DNA of 64,000 bases from Pseudomonas fluorescens (GCF_001307275.1 NZ_CP012831.1:3154501-3218500); one strand, 5' to 3'; positions 1-8,987 are shown, numbered from the stretch's first letter. Notes: generated by a model from the letters alone, not told the origin. Made by a program: numbers and translations.

Positions 1-1379
1 TCGCCGGTGCCCTGCACCTGGCCTGGCACCGCCGCGCCGAGCGCTTTGGCGGCGGCCGTTCCACCGGTCTCAAGCCGCTGGATCTGAACGATCCCGCCGC
101 GCCACTGGGCGTGGAGAAACCCAAGGATTTCACCTGGAACCAACTGCTGGGCTTTGACGCCTGCGTGCAGTGCGGCAAGTGTGAGGCTGCCTGCCCGGCG
201 TTCGCGGCCGGCCAGCCGTTGAACCCGAAAAAACTCATCCAGGACATGGTCGTCGGCCTGGCCGGCGGCACCGATGCGAAATTCGCTGGCAGCCCATACC
301 CGGGTAAACCTGTGGGCGAACATGCGGGTAATCCCCATCAGCCGATCGTCAACGGCCTGGTAGACGCCGAGACCCTGTGGTCCTGCACCACCTGCCGCGC
401 GTGCGTCGAGGAATGCCCGATGATGATCGAGCACGTCGATGCCATCGTCGACATGCGCCGCCACCTGACCCTGGAAAAAGGCGCCACGCCGAACAAGGGC
501 GCCGAGGTGCTGGAAAACCTCATCGCCACCGACAACCCTGGCGGCTTTGCCCCGGGCGGGCGGATGAACTGGGCGGCGGACCTGAACTTGAACCTGCTCA
601 GCGAGAAGAAATCCACCGACGTGCTGTTCTGGGTCGGCGACGGTGCCTTCGACATGCGCAACCAGCGCACCTTGCGCGCCTTCGTCAAAGTGCTGAAGGC
701 GGCGAAAATCGATTTTGCCGTGCTCGGCCTCGAAGAACGCGACAGTGGCGACGTGGCCCGGCGCCTGGGTGATGAAGCGACGTTCCAGCTGTTGGCCAAA
801 CGCAACATCCAGACCCTGGCCAAATACAGCTTCAACCGCATCGTCACCTGCGACCCCCACAGCTTCCATGTGCTGAAAAACGAATACGGCGCCTTCGATG
901 GCAACTATTTGGTGCAGCACCACAGCACCTACCTGGCGGAGATTATCGACGCCGGCGCGCTGAACCTCGGCCAGCACAAGGGCGACAGCGTGACCTATCA
1001 CGACCCGTGCTACCTGGGCCGCTACAACGGCGAATACGAGGCGCCGCGCCAGGTGCTGCGTGCGCTGGGTATCGAGGTCAAGGAGATGCAGCGTTCCGGT
1101 TTCCGTTCGCGTTGCTGCGGCGGCGGTGGCGGTGCGCCGATCACTGACATTCCAGGCAAGCAGCGGATTCCTGATATGCGCATGGACGACATTCGCGAAA
1201 CCGGCGCTGAGCTGGTGGCAGTGGGTTGCCCACAGTGCACCGCGATGCTCGAAGGCGTGGTCGAACCGCGGCCAATGATCAAGGACATTGCCGAACTGGT
1301 GGCTGACGCACTGCTTGAAGACGCAGCCCCGAGCAAGCCCGTGGCCCCAGCCAAACGTGAACCTGCGGAGGTGCATTAA
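1..1379 (+). CDS. dgcB: Dimethylglycine catabolism Fe-S protein DgcB, 5' end missing
   Basis: The gene is cut by the left edge; the frame is open from base 3. It carries two 4Fe-4S clusters (CVQCGKCEAACP and CTTCRACVEECP) and two cysteine-rich CCG-type modules (DPCYLGRYN with CCGGGGG, and GCPQCTAML), the architecture of heterodisulfide-reductase/GlpC-like electron carriers. In Pseudomonas DgcAB demethylates dimethylglycine to sarcosine and the Fe-S subunit is thought to hand electrons on to ETF. The stop overlaps the etfA start (TAATG), so the genes are translationally coupled. The missing part upstream should be an N-terminal membrane region. The name rests on motif content and on etfA/etfB following directly. 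Confidence 0.88.
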   Translation, partial: AGALHLAWHRRAERFGGGRSTGLKPLDLNDPAAPLGVEKPKDFTWNQLLGFDACVQCGKCEAACPAFAAGQPLNPKKLIQDMVVGLAGGTDAKFAGSPYPGKPVGEHAGNPHQPIVNGLVDAETLWSCTTCRACVEECPMMIEHVDAIVDMRRHLTLEKGATPNKGAEVLENLIATDNPGGFAPGGRMNWAADLNLNLLSEKKSTDVLFWVGDGAFDMRNQRTLRAFVKVLKAAKIDFAVLGLEERDSGDVARRLGDEATFQLLAKRNIQTLAKYSFNRIVTCDPHSFHVLKNEYGAFDGNYLVQHHSTYLAEIIDAGALNLGQHKGDSVTYHDPCYLGRYNGEYEAPRQVLRALGIEVKEMQRSGFRSRCCGGGGGAPITDIPGKQRIPDMRMDDIRETGAELVAVGCPQCTAMLEGVVEPRPMIKDIAELVADALLEDAAPSKPVAPAKREPAEVH

Positions 1380-2599
1380 TGAGCGACATCATCCGCCGCG
1401 ACCCGCGCGCCGAGTGGATCGCCCGCAACCGCCTGCACCCGCTGCACGCGGCCATGCAACCGGTCCAGCACAGCTGGATGGGCCCCAACGGTGTCATCCG
1501 CAAGAACGTCCATGGCATCGGTTTCATTGGCCCCAACGGCATCAAGCGCATCGACCGCAGCGGTGCCCAGCAGGGTGGCGCGAGCAAGCGCACTGCCGCC
1601 GTTGAAGTGCAATTGCCGCTGCATCAAGTACCGCAACCGGCGTTCTACATCAGTGTGGTGCCGGACATGGTCGGTGGTCGCCTCAGCAGCCACGACCGCG
1701 ATCTGCTGGGCCTGGCCCATCAGCTGGCGGGTACGGACGGCGCGGTGCTGGCAGTGGTGTTCGGCGAGCACAAGGAAAACGCCTTCGCCACGGCCGGTGT
1801 CGACCGCTTGCTGGTACTGGAAGGTGAGGCCTTCAGCGGTTATGCACCGGAACAACGGGTGCAGGGTCTGCGGGCTGTGGATAACCAATTCAACCCACGC
1901 CATTGGCTGCTGCCCGACAGCCGCACCGGTGGCGGTGAACTGGGCCGGCGTTTTGCCGCAGCCCTGGGTGAGCGCCCGGCCACGCGGGTCTGGCAGGTCA
2001 AGGGCGAAGAGTGCATTGGCCGCGCCGGTGCGGGCCTGCAAGACTTGGCCCGGCCGTTGGCGCGCTTGATCCTGGCAGCGGCCGAATGCGCCGAACCGGT
2101 CAGCGAAACCCGCCACGAAGCCTTGCCGGTGGAGTTATCCACAAGCGTGGCCCGCAGCTTGTCGCGAATCGAAGATCTCGGTGCGGTGGCGGTGGACCCG
2201 GGCGCGATCCCGATGGCCGAGGCCGAATTCATTTTCTCCGGCGGCAACGGGGTCAAGGACTGGGCGCTGTTCCACCAGACCGCTGCGGCCCTGGGTGCCA
2301 CCGAAGGCGCTTCGCGGGTGGCAGTGGACGACGGCTTCATGGCCCGGGATCGCCAGGTCGGTGCGTCCGGTACCTGGGTCACGGCACGGGTCTACGTGGC
2401 GGTGGGGATTTCCGGGGCGATCCAGCACCTGCAGGGCATTGGCGCCTGCGACAAGGTGGTGGCAATCAACCTCGACCCAGGCTGCGACATGATCAAACGG
2501 GCAGACCTGTCGGTGATCGGTGACAGCGCGGCGATTCTCCAGGCCTTGATCGCGGCGGTAGAGGCTTACCGCAACGAAGCCAAGCGTGATGCGGCTTAA
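1379..2599 (+). CDS. etfA: Electron transfer flavoprotein alpha subunit of the dimethylglycine pathway
   Basis: A 406-residue ETF alpha subunit, about 90 residues longer than the usual 310-320; the extra length is an N-terminal extension. The C-terminal FAD-binding part is clear (YVAVGISGAIQHLQGIGAC, then AINLDPGCDMIKRADLSVIGD). With EtfB it would accept electrons from DgcB and pass them to the quinone pool through ETF dehydrogenase, which is not in this window. The start overlaps the dgcB stop. The coding sequence contains two perfect 9-bp DnaA-box matches (1876-1884 and 2135-2143), odd for a gene; see findings. Confidence 0.88.
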   Translation: MSDIIRRDPRAEWIARNRLHPLHAAMQPVQHSWMGPNGVIRKNVHGIGFIGPNGIKRIDRSGAQQGGASKRTAAVEVQLPLHQVPQPAFYISVVPDMVGGRLSSHDRDLLGLAHQLAGTDGAVLAVVFGEHKENAFATAGVDRLLVLEGEAFSGYAPEQRVQGLRAVDNQFNPRHWLLPDSRTGGGELGRRFAAALGERPATRVWQVKGEECIGRAGAGLQDLARPLARLILAAAECAEPVSETRHEALPVELSTSVARSLSRIEDLGAVAVDPGAIPMAEAEFIFSGGNGVKDWALFHQTAAALGATEGASRVAVDDGFMARDRQVGASGTWVTARVYVAVGISGAIQHLQGIGACDKVVAINLDPGCDMIKRADLSVIGDSAAILQALIAAVEAYRNEAKRDAA

Positions 2600-2612
2600 G
2601 AAGGATAAGTTG

Positions 2613-3383
2613 ATGAGTACCCAAGTGATCAGCCTCGTGTCCATTGGCGCCCACCCCACTTCCGGTCGGCCCCGGCGCGCCGAACAGGACGCCCGGGCCG
2701 TGGAACTGGGCCTGCAACTGGCCGGCAACGACCTGCAAGTGCTGCACGCCGGTGACGTGGCCGAACCAGCCCTGCGCGCCTACTTGGGCATGGGCCTGGA
2801 TGAACTCCACGTCCTGGAAAATCCCGAGGGGGCCGACGCCCTGCCGGCCCTGACCGACTACCTGCGTGACGCTGGCGCCCAAGTGGTGCTCACCGGCAGC
2901 CAGGCGGAAACCGGTGAAGGCTCGGGCATGCTTCCCTTTCTGCTGGCGGAAAACCTCGGTTGGCCGTTGGTGGTGGGGCTGGCCCAGGTCGAGTCCATCG
3001 ACAGTGGCGTGGCCCTGGTGCTGCAAGCCTTGCCCCGCGGCCAACGGCGTCGTCTCAAAGTGCGCCTGCCATTCCTGGCCACTGTGGATAACGCCGCGCC
3101 AAAACCTCGGCAAAGCGCCTACGGTCCGGCCCGGCGTGGGGCATTGCATGCCGAGGAAGTCGAAGTGATCGACGACACCTTGCTGGCGGTGGCGACCCTG
3201 CAACCGGCCAAGCCACGCCCCAAGCGCTTGAAAGTGATCAAGGCCAAGAGCGGCGCCGACCGCATGAAAGCCGCCACGGCCAAGGCCAGCGGCGGAGGCG
3301 GGCAAGTGCTCAAGGGCGTGAGCCCGGAGGCCGGGGCCGAGGCCATTCTCAAGTTGTTGATTGAGGAAGGGGTCGTTCGCTAA
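2613..3383 (+). CDS. etfB: Electron transfer flavoprotein beta subunit
   Basis: A 256-residue ETF beta-type protein, with a nucleotide-binding N-terminal fold beginning VISLVSIGAHPTSGRP. I place the start at 2613 because AAGAAGGATAAG precedes it at a normal spacing; an in-frame upstream start would overlap the end of etfA. The gene lies 13 bases after etfA and is certainly co-transcribed with it. The C-terminus (about residues 190-240) is Lys/Ala/Gly-rich and low in complexity. A DnaA-box match (TGTGGATAA) lies at 3083-3091. Confidence 0.86.
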   Translation: MSTQVISLVSIGAHPTSGRPRRAEQDARAVELGLQLAGNDLQVLHAGDVAEPALRAYLGMGLDELHVLENPEGADALPALTDYLRDAGAQVVLTGSQAETGEGSGMLPFLLAENLGWPLVVGLAQVESIDSGVALVLQALPRGQRRRLKVRLPFLATVDNAAPKPRQSAYGPARRGALHAEEVEVIDDTLLAVATLQPAKPRPKRLKVIKAKSGADRMKAATAKASGGGGQVLKGVSPEAGAEAILKLLIEEGVVR

Positions 3384-3406
3384 CCCCAGGAATACCTGAA
3401 TCCCTT

Positions 3407-3495
3407 TGTGGGAGCGAGCTTGCTCGCGATGGCGGTATGTCAGGTTGCATCTTCTTCGCTGACACGCCGCTATCGCGAGCAAGCTCGCTCCCACA
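3407..3495. repeat. REPIN (paired REP, family A, + then -)
   Basis: Two copies of the REP core GGGAGCGAGCTTGCTCGCG face each other, the second inverted, with an 89-bp total span. Confidence 0.9.
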
Positions 3496-3509
3496 GGAGG
3501 GTAGTGTTT

Positions 3510-3605
3510 GCCCACCATTATCGTGCGTCTCTGTGGATAACCTGCTCGGCCCCCCGCCGTAAACCAGGCCATCCAGGCCTGCGCTCAAACCCCCCCACCT
3601 GACCT
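3510..3605 (+). repeat. Isolated copy of the DnaA-box repeat unit
   Basis: It contains CTCTGTGGATAACCTG with a perfect DnaA box at 3532-3540, followed about 40 bp on by AGGCCTGCGCTCAAAC. Both segments match the unit at 4391-4490. It directly follows the REPIN, as that unit does. Confidence 0.6.
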
Positions 3606-3703
3606 GCTGCAACATCCGGCCATAAAACCGCTGGCCTGACGGGTTGCCGCGTCCCAAGCCTGTGGGTGAAAAAGGTCGTTTCATCGCCAATGGAGTCCTA
3701 TCA

Positions 3704-4270
3704 ATGGAAGTAGCAATTCGCCCGGCCTTGCCCACGGATGCACGGGAGATCGCCCGTCTGTTCCGGATTTCCTCAGAGGGGGCGTCGGATTACATCTGGA
3801 GCCAACTGGCGGAGCCTGGTCAGGATCTGCTTGACGTGGGCGCCGCGCGTTATGCCCGGGAAGGTGTCGATTTTTCCTACCAGAACTGCCTTGTCGCCCA
3901 GGCCAACGGACAGGTCATCGGCATGATGCACGCTTATGTCACGCGTCATGATCCACAGGCGGCACCAGTCACAGACCCGGTCCTGGCGCCCTACGCCGAC
4001 ATGGAAGTGCCCGACACCCTCTATATCTCAAGCTTGGCCCTGCATGAAGGCTGGCGTAACAAGGGGCTCGGCGTTCGCTTCCTCGAACTGGCGCAACAGC
4101 GTGCCGATCAACTGGCACTCAAGGGCCTGAGCCTGATCGACTACGCCGCGAATACCGGCGCACGGCGTTTTTACGAGCGCCATGGCTTTGGCATCGTCAA
4201 AACCTGTCAGGTCGTCCCGCATCCGTTGATTCAAGTAACGGGCGCCGCCTACCTCATGCATCGGCCTTAG
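3704..4270 (+). CDS. GNAT family N-acetyltransferase
   Basis: A 188-residue protein beginning MEVAIRPALPTDAREIARL, the beta1/alpha1 opening typical of GNAT enzymes. The acetyl-CoA pyrophosphate loop is EGWRNKGLGVRFLELA (about residues 118-133). The C-terminal AANTGARRFYERHGF is the usual motif B region. GNAT enzymes move acetyl from acetyl-CoA to an amine; the substrate cannot be read from the sequence. I chose the start at 3704, after TGGAGT; an in-frame start 60 bases upstream gives an extension unlike the family. The gene is flanked on both sides by REPINs and DnaA-box repeats, so it is probably monocistronic. Confidence 0.8.
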   Translation: MEVAIRPALPTDAREIARLFRISSEGASDYIWSQLAEPGQDLLDVGAARYAREGVDFSYQNCLVAQANGQVIGMMHAYVTRHDPQAAPVTDPVLAPYADMEVPDTLYISSLALHEGWRNKGLGVRFLELAQQRADQLALKGLSLIDYAANTGARRFYERHGFGIVKTCQVVPHPLIQVTGAAYLMHRP

Positions 4271-4293
4271 CCGGCACAGCGGCCCTGAAACCC

Positions 4294-4382
4294 TGTGGGA
4301 GCGAGCTTGCTCGCGATAGCGGTAGATCAGTGGCATCGATGTTGACTGACGCACCGCCATCGCGAGCAAGCTCGCTCCCACA
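4294..4382. repeat. REPIN (family A, + then -)
   Basis: Paired inverted REP cores with an 89-bp span and the inner segment GATCAGTGGCATCGATGTTG. It lies directly after the GNAT gene and directly before the DnaA-box array. Confidence 0.9.
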
Positions 4383-4390
4383 GGGGCATG

Positions 4391-4990
4391 TGTTTACCCA
4401 CAATCCCTGTGCGCGCCTCTGTGGATAACCTGTTCGCCCCTCGCTGCACCCCATGCAGATCGGGCCCTGCCGGCCTGCGATCAAAAAGTAGCCAGGCTAA
4501 CCCACGGTTTTTATTGGCTTTTTGTGGTGAATAACGACCCCTTCCAGCTGAAACTTGCCCCCAATCTCTGTTGGCGCTTCTGTGGATAAGATGTTCGCTC
4601 AACGCTGCAAGCCATACGAGACGGGGTGTTCAGTGGATTGATCATAAAATGATCGATTGGTGTTTTTTATCGGTAAAACCTCCGGAAAACCGCGATTTAC
4701 AAGCCGTCCACGGGGTTTTCCACAGAATCGTCAAAATTACCCCCAAACACTGTTGGCGCTTCTGTGGATAAGGTGTTTGCTCACCGCCACAGCCCATGCT
4801 TATCGGGGCTTACAGGGATTTGTTCAAAAAACAACCGATGGACCCCTAAAACCGTGATTGTCCATAAGTCACGGTTTTTATTCACTTTGCCACGGAGAAA
4901 ATGCCCGACTTACGCACACTTGTCCCCATTTGCTGTGGGTGGTCATGTGGATAACTTGTTCACCAAACGCTGCCGGCCACGGCCGGCATA
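4391..4990 (+). repeat. Diverged tandem repeat (four units), each with a perfect DnaA box
   Basis: Four units spaced 161, 182 and 183 bp apart carry TGTGGATAA at 4420-4428, 4581-4589, 4763-4771 and 4946-4954. Units share a lead-in such as CCCCCAAACACTGTTGGCGC (compare CCCCCAATCTCTGTTGGCGC), the box in the context TTCTGTGGATAAGNTGTT, then a Cys-gene-free stretch with CGCTGC and CCATGC/CCATAC about 25-35 bp on. CACGGTTTTTATT recurs in the second half of two units. No plausible gene lies here: short open frames do not persist between units. DnaA binding and any role in replication control are inference from the box consensus. Confidence 0.75.
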
Positions 4991-5118
4991 GCGCAAATCG
5001 CGATAGATCAAATTTCATACAGTTCTAAGGCCCAACCTTGACGCAGGTCTGTCGGCTGTCTTCACTTCCATGGCACAAGGACATCGCACTTTATCCACAT
5101 CAGGTTCAGGGAGAACAC
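4991..5118. other. Intergenic segment with an inverted DnaA box
   Basis: TTATCCACA (perfect DnaA box, opposite orientation to the array) lies at 5091-5099. Nothing else recognisable was seen between the array and the small frame at 5119. Confidence 0.5.
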
Positions 5119-5241
5119 ATGATGGATAGCAAGCACCCCCGCTCGCACCCGCTCCCCCTGCTGACCTGCGTCCCGGCACCGCCCACTTCGCTGCATAAAC
5201 GCATCCACCGTCGCGCCGCCAATCAGCGTGCACGTCTATAG
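5119..5241 (+). CDS. Possible small basic peptide (40 aa)
   Basis: A 40-codon frame beginning MMDSKHPRSHPLPLL and ending HRRAANQRARL, preceded at normal spacing by AGGGAGA. It is Pro/His/Arg-rich with one Cys and no membrane segment. Nothing identifies a function. It could be a leader peptide for the large gene at 5373, from which it is separated by about 130 bases without features. Chance occurrence is quite possible. Confidence 0.3.
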   Translation: MMDSKHPRSHPLPLLTCVPAPPTSLHKRIHRRAANQRARL

Positions 5242-5372
5242 CGTCCGGTTTTTCCCCCTGTAGCACCGCTGACTGCCGCTGGACCCTGCACGGGACAGTG
5301 GCCAGGCGTTCGTGCGCCTGTCGATTTGCAGGCAACCGCAGAGTTGCCCCTTCTGCCTGAGAGGACTTGAAC

Positions 5373-8300
5373 ATGACACGGATCTCAACCCCCATCAGTG
5401 ATATCCAGGAGCACTACGACGTCATCGTCATCGGTTCCGGCTACGGTGGCGGCATTGCTGCCTCGCGCCTGTCCCGGGCCGGACGCAAGGTGTGCCTGCT
5501 GGAGCGTGGCCGGGAAATCCAGCCCGGCGAATACCCCAACACCCTGCTCGCGGCCACCGAGGAACTGCAGGTCCATGACCCGGACGGGCATATCGGCTCG
5601 CGCACCGGGCTGTTCGACCTGCACGTCAACGCCCAGCAGAACGTGGTGGTCGGTTGTGGCCTGGGCGGCACGTCGCTGATCAATGCCAACGTTGCGCTGG
5701 AGCCGGAGCCTGGCGTGTTCGACGACCCGCGCTGGCCCCTGGCGGTACGGGAGCACCGCGACACGCTGCTCAAGGACGGCTACGCCCGGGCCCGAGAGAT
5801 GCTCAAGCCCAACCCTTACCCGGCTTCAGCACCGAACCTGCCCAAGCTCGACGCTCACAAGAAGTCGGCCGATTACCTCAAGCAAGGCGCGCATTTCTAC
5901 AAGCCGCCGATCAACGTGACCTTCGACAAGCTGCCCAACAACCTCAACCACGTCGGCGTCGAACAGTTGCCCTGCAATGGCTGTGGCGATTGCGTCTCGG
6001 GCTGTAACAACAAGGCCAAGAACACCACGCTGATGAATTACCTGCCGGATGCCTGGAACCACGGCGCGGAGATTTTCTGCCAGGCCGAGGTGCGGCACCT
6101 GGAGCGCGACGGCGACGGCTGGATCGTGCACTTCCAATACCTGGACAGCGGCCGCGAGCTGTTCTCGGCGCCCACTTTGTTCGTGCGGGCCGATATCGTG
6201 GTGGTGTCCGCCGGCACCCTGGGCTCCACCGAAATCATGTTGCGCTCGCGGGACAAGGGCCTGGCCATGTCCAGCCAACTGGGCGAGCACATGAGCGGCA
6301 ACGGCGACATCCTCGGGTTCGGCCACAACTGCGACCAGGTCATCAATGGCATCGGTTTCGGCGCCCATCCGGCCAAGGAGCTGGAGCCGGTGGGGCCGTG
6401 CATCACCTCGATCATCGACATGCGCACCGAAGGCGACTGGCGCAGCCGCATGGTCATCGAGGAAGGTTCGATTCCCGGCGCCCTCGGCCGGGCCATGGTG
6501 CCGAGCATGGCGGCGTTTGCCGAAATGATCGGCGTGGCCACCGACACCGGTTTCGGTGCCAGCCTCAAGTACAAGGGCCGGGAGGCCGAGAGCTTCCTGC
6601 GCGGGCCGTATTACGGCGCGCTGCACAACATGCAGACCTACTTGATCATGAGCCATGACAACGCCAAGGGCCGCATGCTGCTCGACAACAAGGACCAGTT
6701 GCGCATCGACTGGCCCGGCGTCGGCGAACAGGAGAACGTCACCCTCGGCAACGAGCGGCTGCACCAGAGCACCAAGGCCCTGGACGGGATCTGGGTCGAG
6801 AACCCGATCTGGACCAAGCTGCTCAAGCACAGCATCGTTTCGGTCCACCCCCTGGGCGGTTGCGTGATGGGCGAGGATGCCACCCAAGGGGTGGTCAACC
6901 ACAAGGGCCAGGTGTTCAGTGGCGCCAGCGGCACCGATGTCTACCCGGGCCTGTACGTGACTGACGGTGCGGTGATCCCCACGTCCCTGGCGGTCAATCC
7001 GCTGCTGACCATCTCGGCGGTAAGCGAGCGCAACATGGGGCTGCTGGCGGCCGATCGTGGCTGGATCATCGACTACACGCTGCCCTCGGCCCCGCGCAAA
7101 ACGGTGGCGCCGCCGACCCTTGGCGTGCAGTTCACCGAAACCATGAAGGGCTACTTCTCCACGGCCTTCACTCAGGCCCAGGGCACCGATCTGAGCCTGT
7201 ACGAGGCGGCGGCCAAGCGCGGCAAGGCCGACAACTCGCCCATCGAATTCACCCTGACCATCACCGCCGCCGACCTCAACCGTCTGATCAAGGAGCCGGA
7301 ACACGCCGCCACCCTGGTGGGCACCCTCGATGCACCGCTGCTCTCACCGCAACCGCTGGTGGCCAGCAACGGGGTGTTCAACCTGTTCGAGCAGTACCAG
7401 GAACAGGTCGGCGTACGGCACATGAACTACGACATGAAGCTGACCGCCGAGGACGGCAGCGACTATTACTTCAGCGCCTTCAAGACCGTGCCCGAGGACA
7501 ACGGCGTGCTGAATATCTGGCACGACACCAGCACGCTCTATGTCACGCTCTATCGCGGGCCGGACAAGACCGGCGCAGTGATTGGCTGCGGCGTGATGCA
7601 CATCCTGCCGGCCGACTTCGCCAAGCAGATGACCACTATGAAAGTGCTCAACGCGCGCAACGAGCGTGAGCGCGTGGAGGCGCTGGCGCGGTTCGGCAAG
7701 TTCTTTGCCGGGATCCTGTGGGAGAGCTACGGCGGTGTCTTCGCCGGCGACGTCTATTTCAACCCGGACGCGCCGCCCCGGTTGAAACGGCCGTTGGATG
7801 CGCCGGCGCCGGCCGTGCATTTCTTCCAGACCGAAGACAACGTCGAGCTGCGCCTGACCCGTTATCAGGCCGGCACCAAAGGTCCGGTGATGTTGGTCCA
7901 TGGCTTGGGCGTGGGCTCGAACATTTTCTCCACCGACACCATCCACACCAACCTGCTGGAGTACCTGTGCAAGCACGAATATGACGTCTGGCTCCTGGAT
8001 TTGCGGGTGAGTATCCTGCTGCCGGCCAGCAAGCACGAATGGAACGGCGACCAGGTGGCCCAGTACGATTTCAAGGCCGCCATCGAGCAGATCCAGCAAG
8101 CGACCCTGGCCCGTGACGTGCAGTGCGTGGTGCATTGCTACGGCGCGACGACGTTCTTCATGTCGATGCTGGCGGGGCTGCAGGGCGTGCGCTCGGTGGT
8201 CTGCTCGCAGATCGCCGCCGACACGGTGGTCGCCACCGCCACCGGTCTGAAGGCCGGCTTGCACTTGCCGGGGATGCTCGATGCCATCGGCATCAAGTCC

Positions 8301-8825
8301 CTCACGGCCTACGCCGACACCAAGGAAAGCTGGTTCAACAAACTCTACGACAAGGCCCTCAATGGCTATGCCCGGATCGAGGCCCAGGGCTATTGCACCA
8401 ACCCGGTCTGCCATCGCATCACGTTCATGTATGCCTCGCTGTACCGCCACGACACCCTCAACGAAACCCTGCACGACAACCTGCATGAGTTGTTCGGCGA
8501 GTCGAACATCCAGACCTTCGAGCACCTGGCGCTGATCGTGCGCAAGGGGCACCTGGTGGACTTCAAGGGCAACGACGTCTACATGCCGCATTTCGATCGG
8601 TTGAAGTTGCCGATCTGCTTCATCAGCGGCGCCGACAACCAGTGCTACCTGCCGCAAAGCACCCTCAAGACCTACGAGCGACTGTGCGAGATGCATGGCC
8701 CGCAGTTGTTCAGCCGCCACGAAGTGCCGGGGTACGGTCACATCGACTGCATGTTCGGCAAGGATGCGGTGGTGGATGTGTATCCGATCATTCTTGAGCA
8801 CTTGGAAAAGACTGCCCTCGGTTGA
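5373..8825 (+). CDS. GMC oxidoreductase (cholesterol-oxidase type) fused to an alpha/beta hydrolase
   Basis: A 1150-residue multidomain protein. Residues about 15-570 are a GMC flavoenzyme: FAD motif GSGYGGG at 21-27, the Cys-rich CNGCGDCVSGCNNKAKNT, and the catalytic pair His492 (HPLGGC) and Asn542 (AVNPLLTI). Residues about 575-795 form a middle domain with no motif I recognise. Residues about 815-1150 are an alpha/beta hydrolase with oxyanion motif HGLG (His843 onward), the nucleophile elbow HCYGA with Cys922 where Ser is usual, and probable acid Asp1088 and His1123 (GYGHIDC). No signal peptide is seen. The start at 5373 follows GAGAGGA. The family oxidises alcohols, often sterol-like; the substrate is unknown here. 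The cytochrome gene 162 bases downstream suggests a non-oxygen electron acceptor. Confidence 0.82.
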   Translation: MTRISTPISDIQEHYDVIVIGSGYGGGIAASRLSRAGRKVCLLERGREIQPGEYPNTLLAATEELQVHDPDGHIGSRTGLFDLHVNAQQNVVVGCGLGGTSLINANVALEPEPGVFDDPRWPLAVREHRDTLLKDGYARAREMLKPNPYPASAPNLPKLDAHKKSADYLKQGAHFYKPPINVTFDKLPNNLNHVGVEQLPCNGCGDCVSGCNNKAKNTTLMNYLPDAWNHGAEIFCQAEVRHLERDGDGWIVHFQYLDSGRELFSAPTLFVRADIVVVSAGTLGSTEIMLRSRDKGLAMSSQLGEHMSGNGDILGFGHNCDQVINGIGFGAHPAKELEPVGPCITSIIDMRTEGDWRSRMVIEEGSIPGALGRAMVPSMAAFAEMIGVATDTGFGASLKYKGREAESFLRGPYYGALHNMQTYLIMSHDNAKGRMLLDNKDQLRIDWPGVGEQENVTLGNERLHQSTKALDGIWVENPIWTKLLKHSIVSVHPLGGCVMGEDATQGVVNHKGQVFSGASGTDVYPGLYVTDGAVIPTSLAVNPLLTISAVSERNMGLLAADRGWIIDYTLPSAPRKTVAPPTLGVQFTETMKGYFSTAFTQAQGTDLSLYEAAAKRGKADNSPIEFTLTITAADLNRLIKEPEHAATLVGTLDAPLLSPQPLVASNGVFNLFEQYQEQVGVRHMNYDMKLTAEDGSDYYFSAFKTVPEDNGVLNIWHDTSTLYVTLYRGPDKTGAVIGCGVMHILPADFAKQMTTMKVLNARNERERVEALARFGKFFAGILWESYGGVFAGDVYFNPDAPPRLKRPLDAPAPAVHFFQTEDNVELRLTRYQAGTKGPVMLVHGLGVGSNIFSTDTIHTNLLEYLCKHEYDVWLLDLRVSILLPASKHEWNGDQVAQYDFKAAIEQIQQATLARDVQCVVHCYGATTFFMSMLAGLQGVRSVVCSQIAADTVVATATGLKAGLHLPGMLDAIGIKSLTAYADTKESWFNKLYDKALNGYARIEAQGYCTNPVCHRITFMYASLYRHDTLNETLHDNLHELFGESNIQTFEHLALIVRKGHLVDFKGNDVYMPHFDRLKLPICFISGADNQCYLPQSTLKTYERLCEMHGPQLFSRHEVPGYGHIDCMFGKDAVVDVYPIILEHLEKTALG

Positions 8826-8843
8826 CGCAAGACCGAGTGGTCT

Positions 8844-8935
8844 GCATCGCGAGCAAGCTCGCTCCCACAGGGGCCATGTGCCGCTGATTTTGTGCACGCC
8901 ACACATCCAGTGTGGGAGCGAGCTTGCTCGCGATG
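8844..8935. repeat. REP pair, family A, reversed order (- then +)
   Basis: Inverted REP core at 8844-8869 and direct core at 8911-8935, back to back rather than in the usual REPIN order. It lies between the GMC gene and the cytochrome gene. Confidence 0.85.
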
Positions 8936-8987
8936 GCGATCGTCAGAGCGCCGCATATCGTGAGCCAAGAATAAGGAAAAGGATGCC

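Noticed and set aside
3407..3495. CRISPR-like pattern of regularly spaced palindromes
   Set aside because: The palindromes are isolated pairs spread over the window, not arrays with spacers, and no cas genes are present.
3408..3602. Short frames encoding ASLLAMAV, REQARSH and similar strings, here and at many other gaps
   Set aside because: These are translations of the REP cores in several frames, not proteins.
4571..4991. Three 66-75 codon frames within the DnaA-box array
   Set aside because: They are not kept in register from repeat unit to unit and have no ribosome sites.
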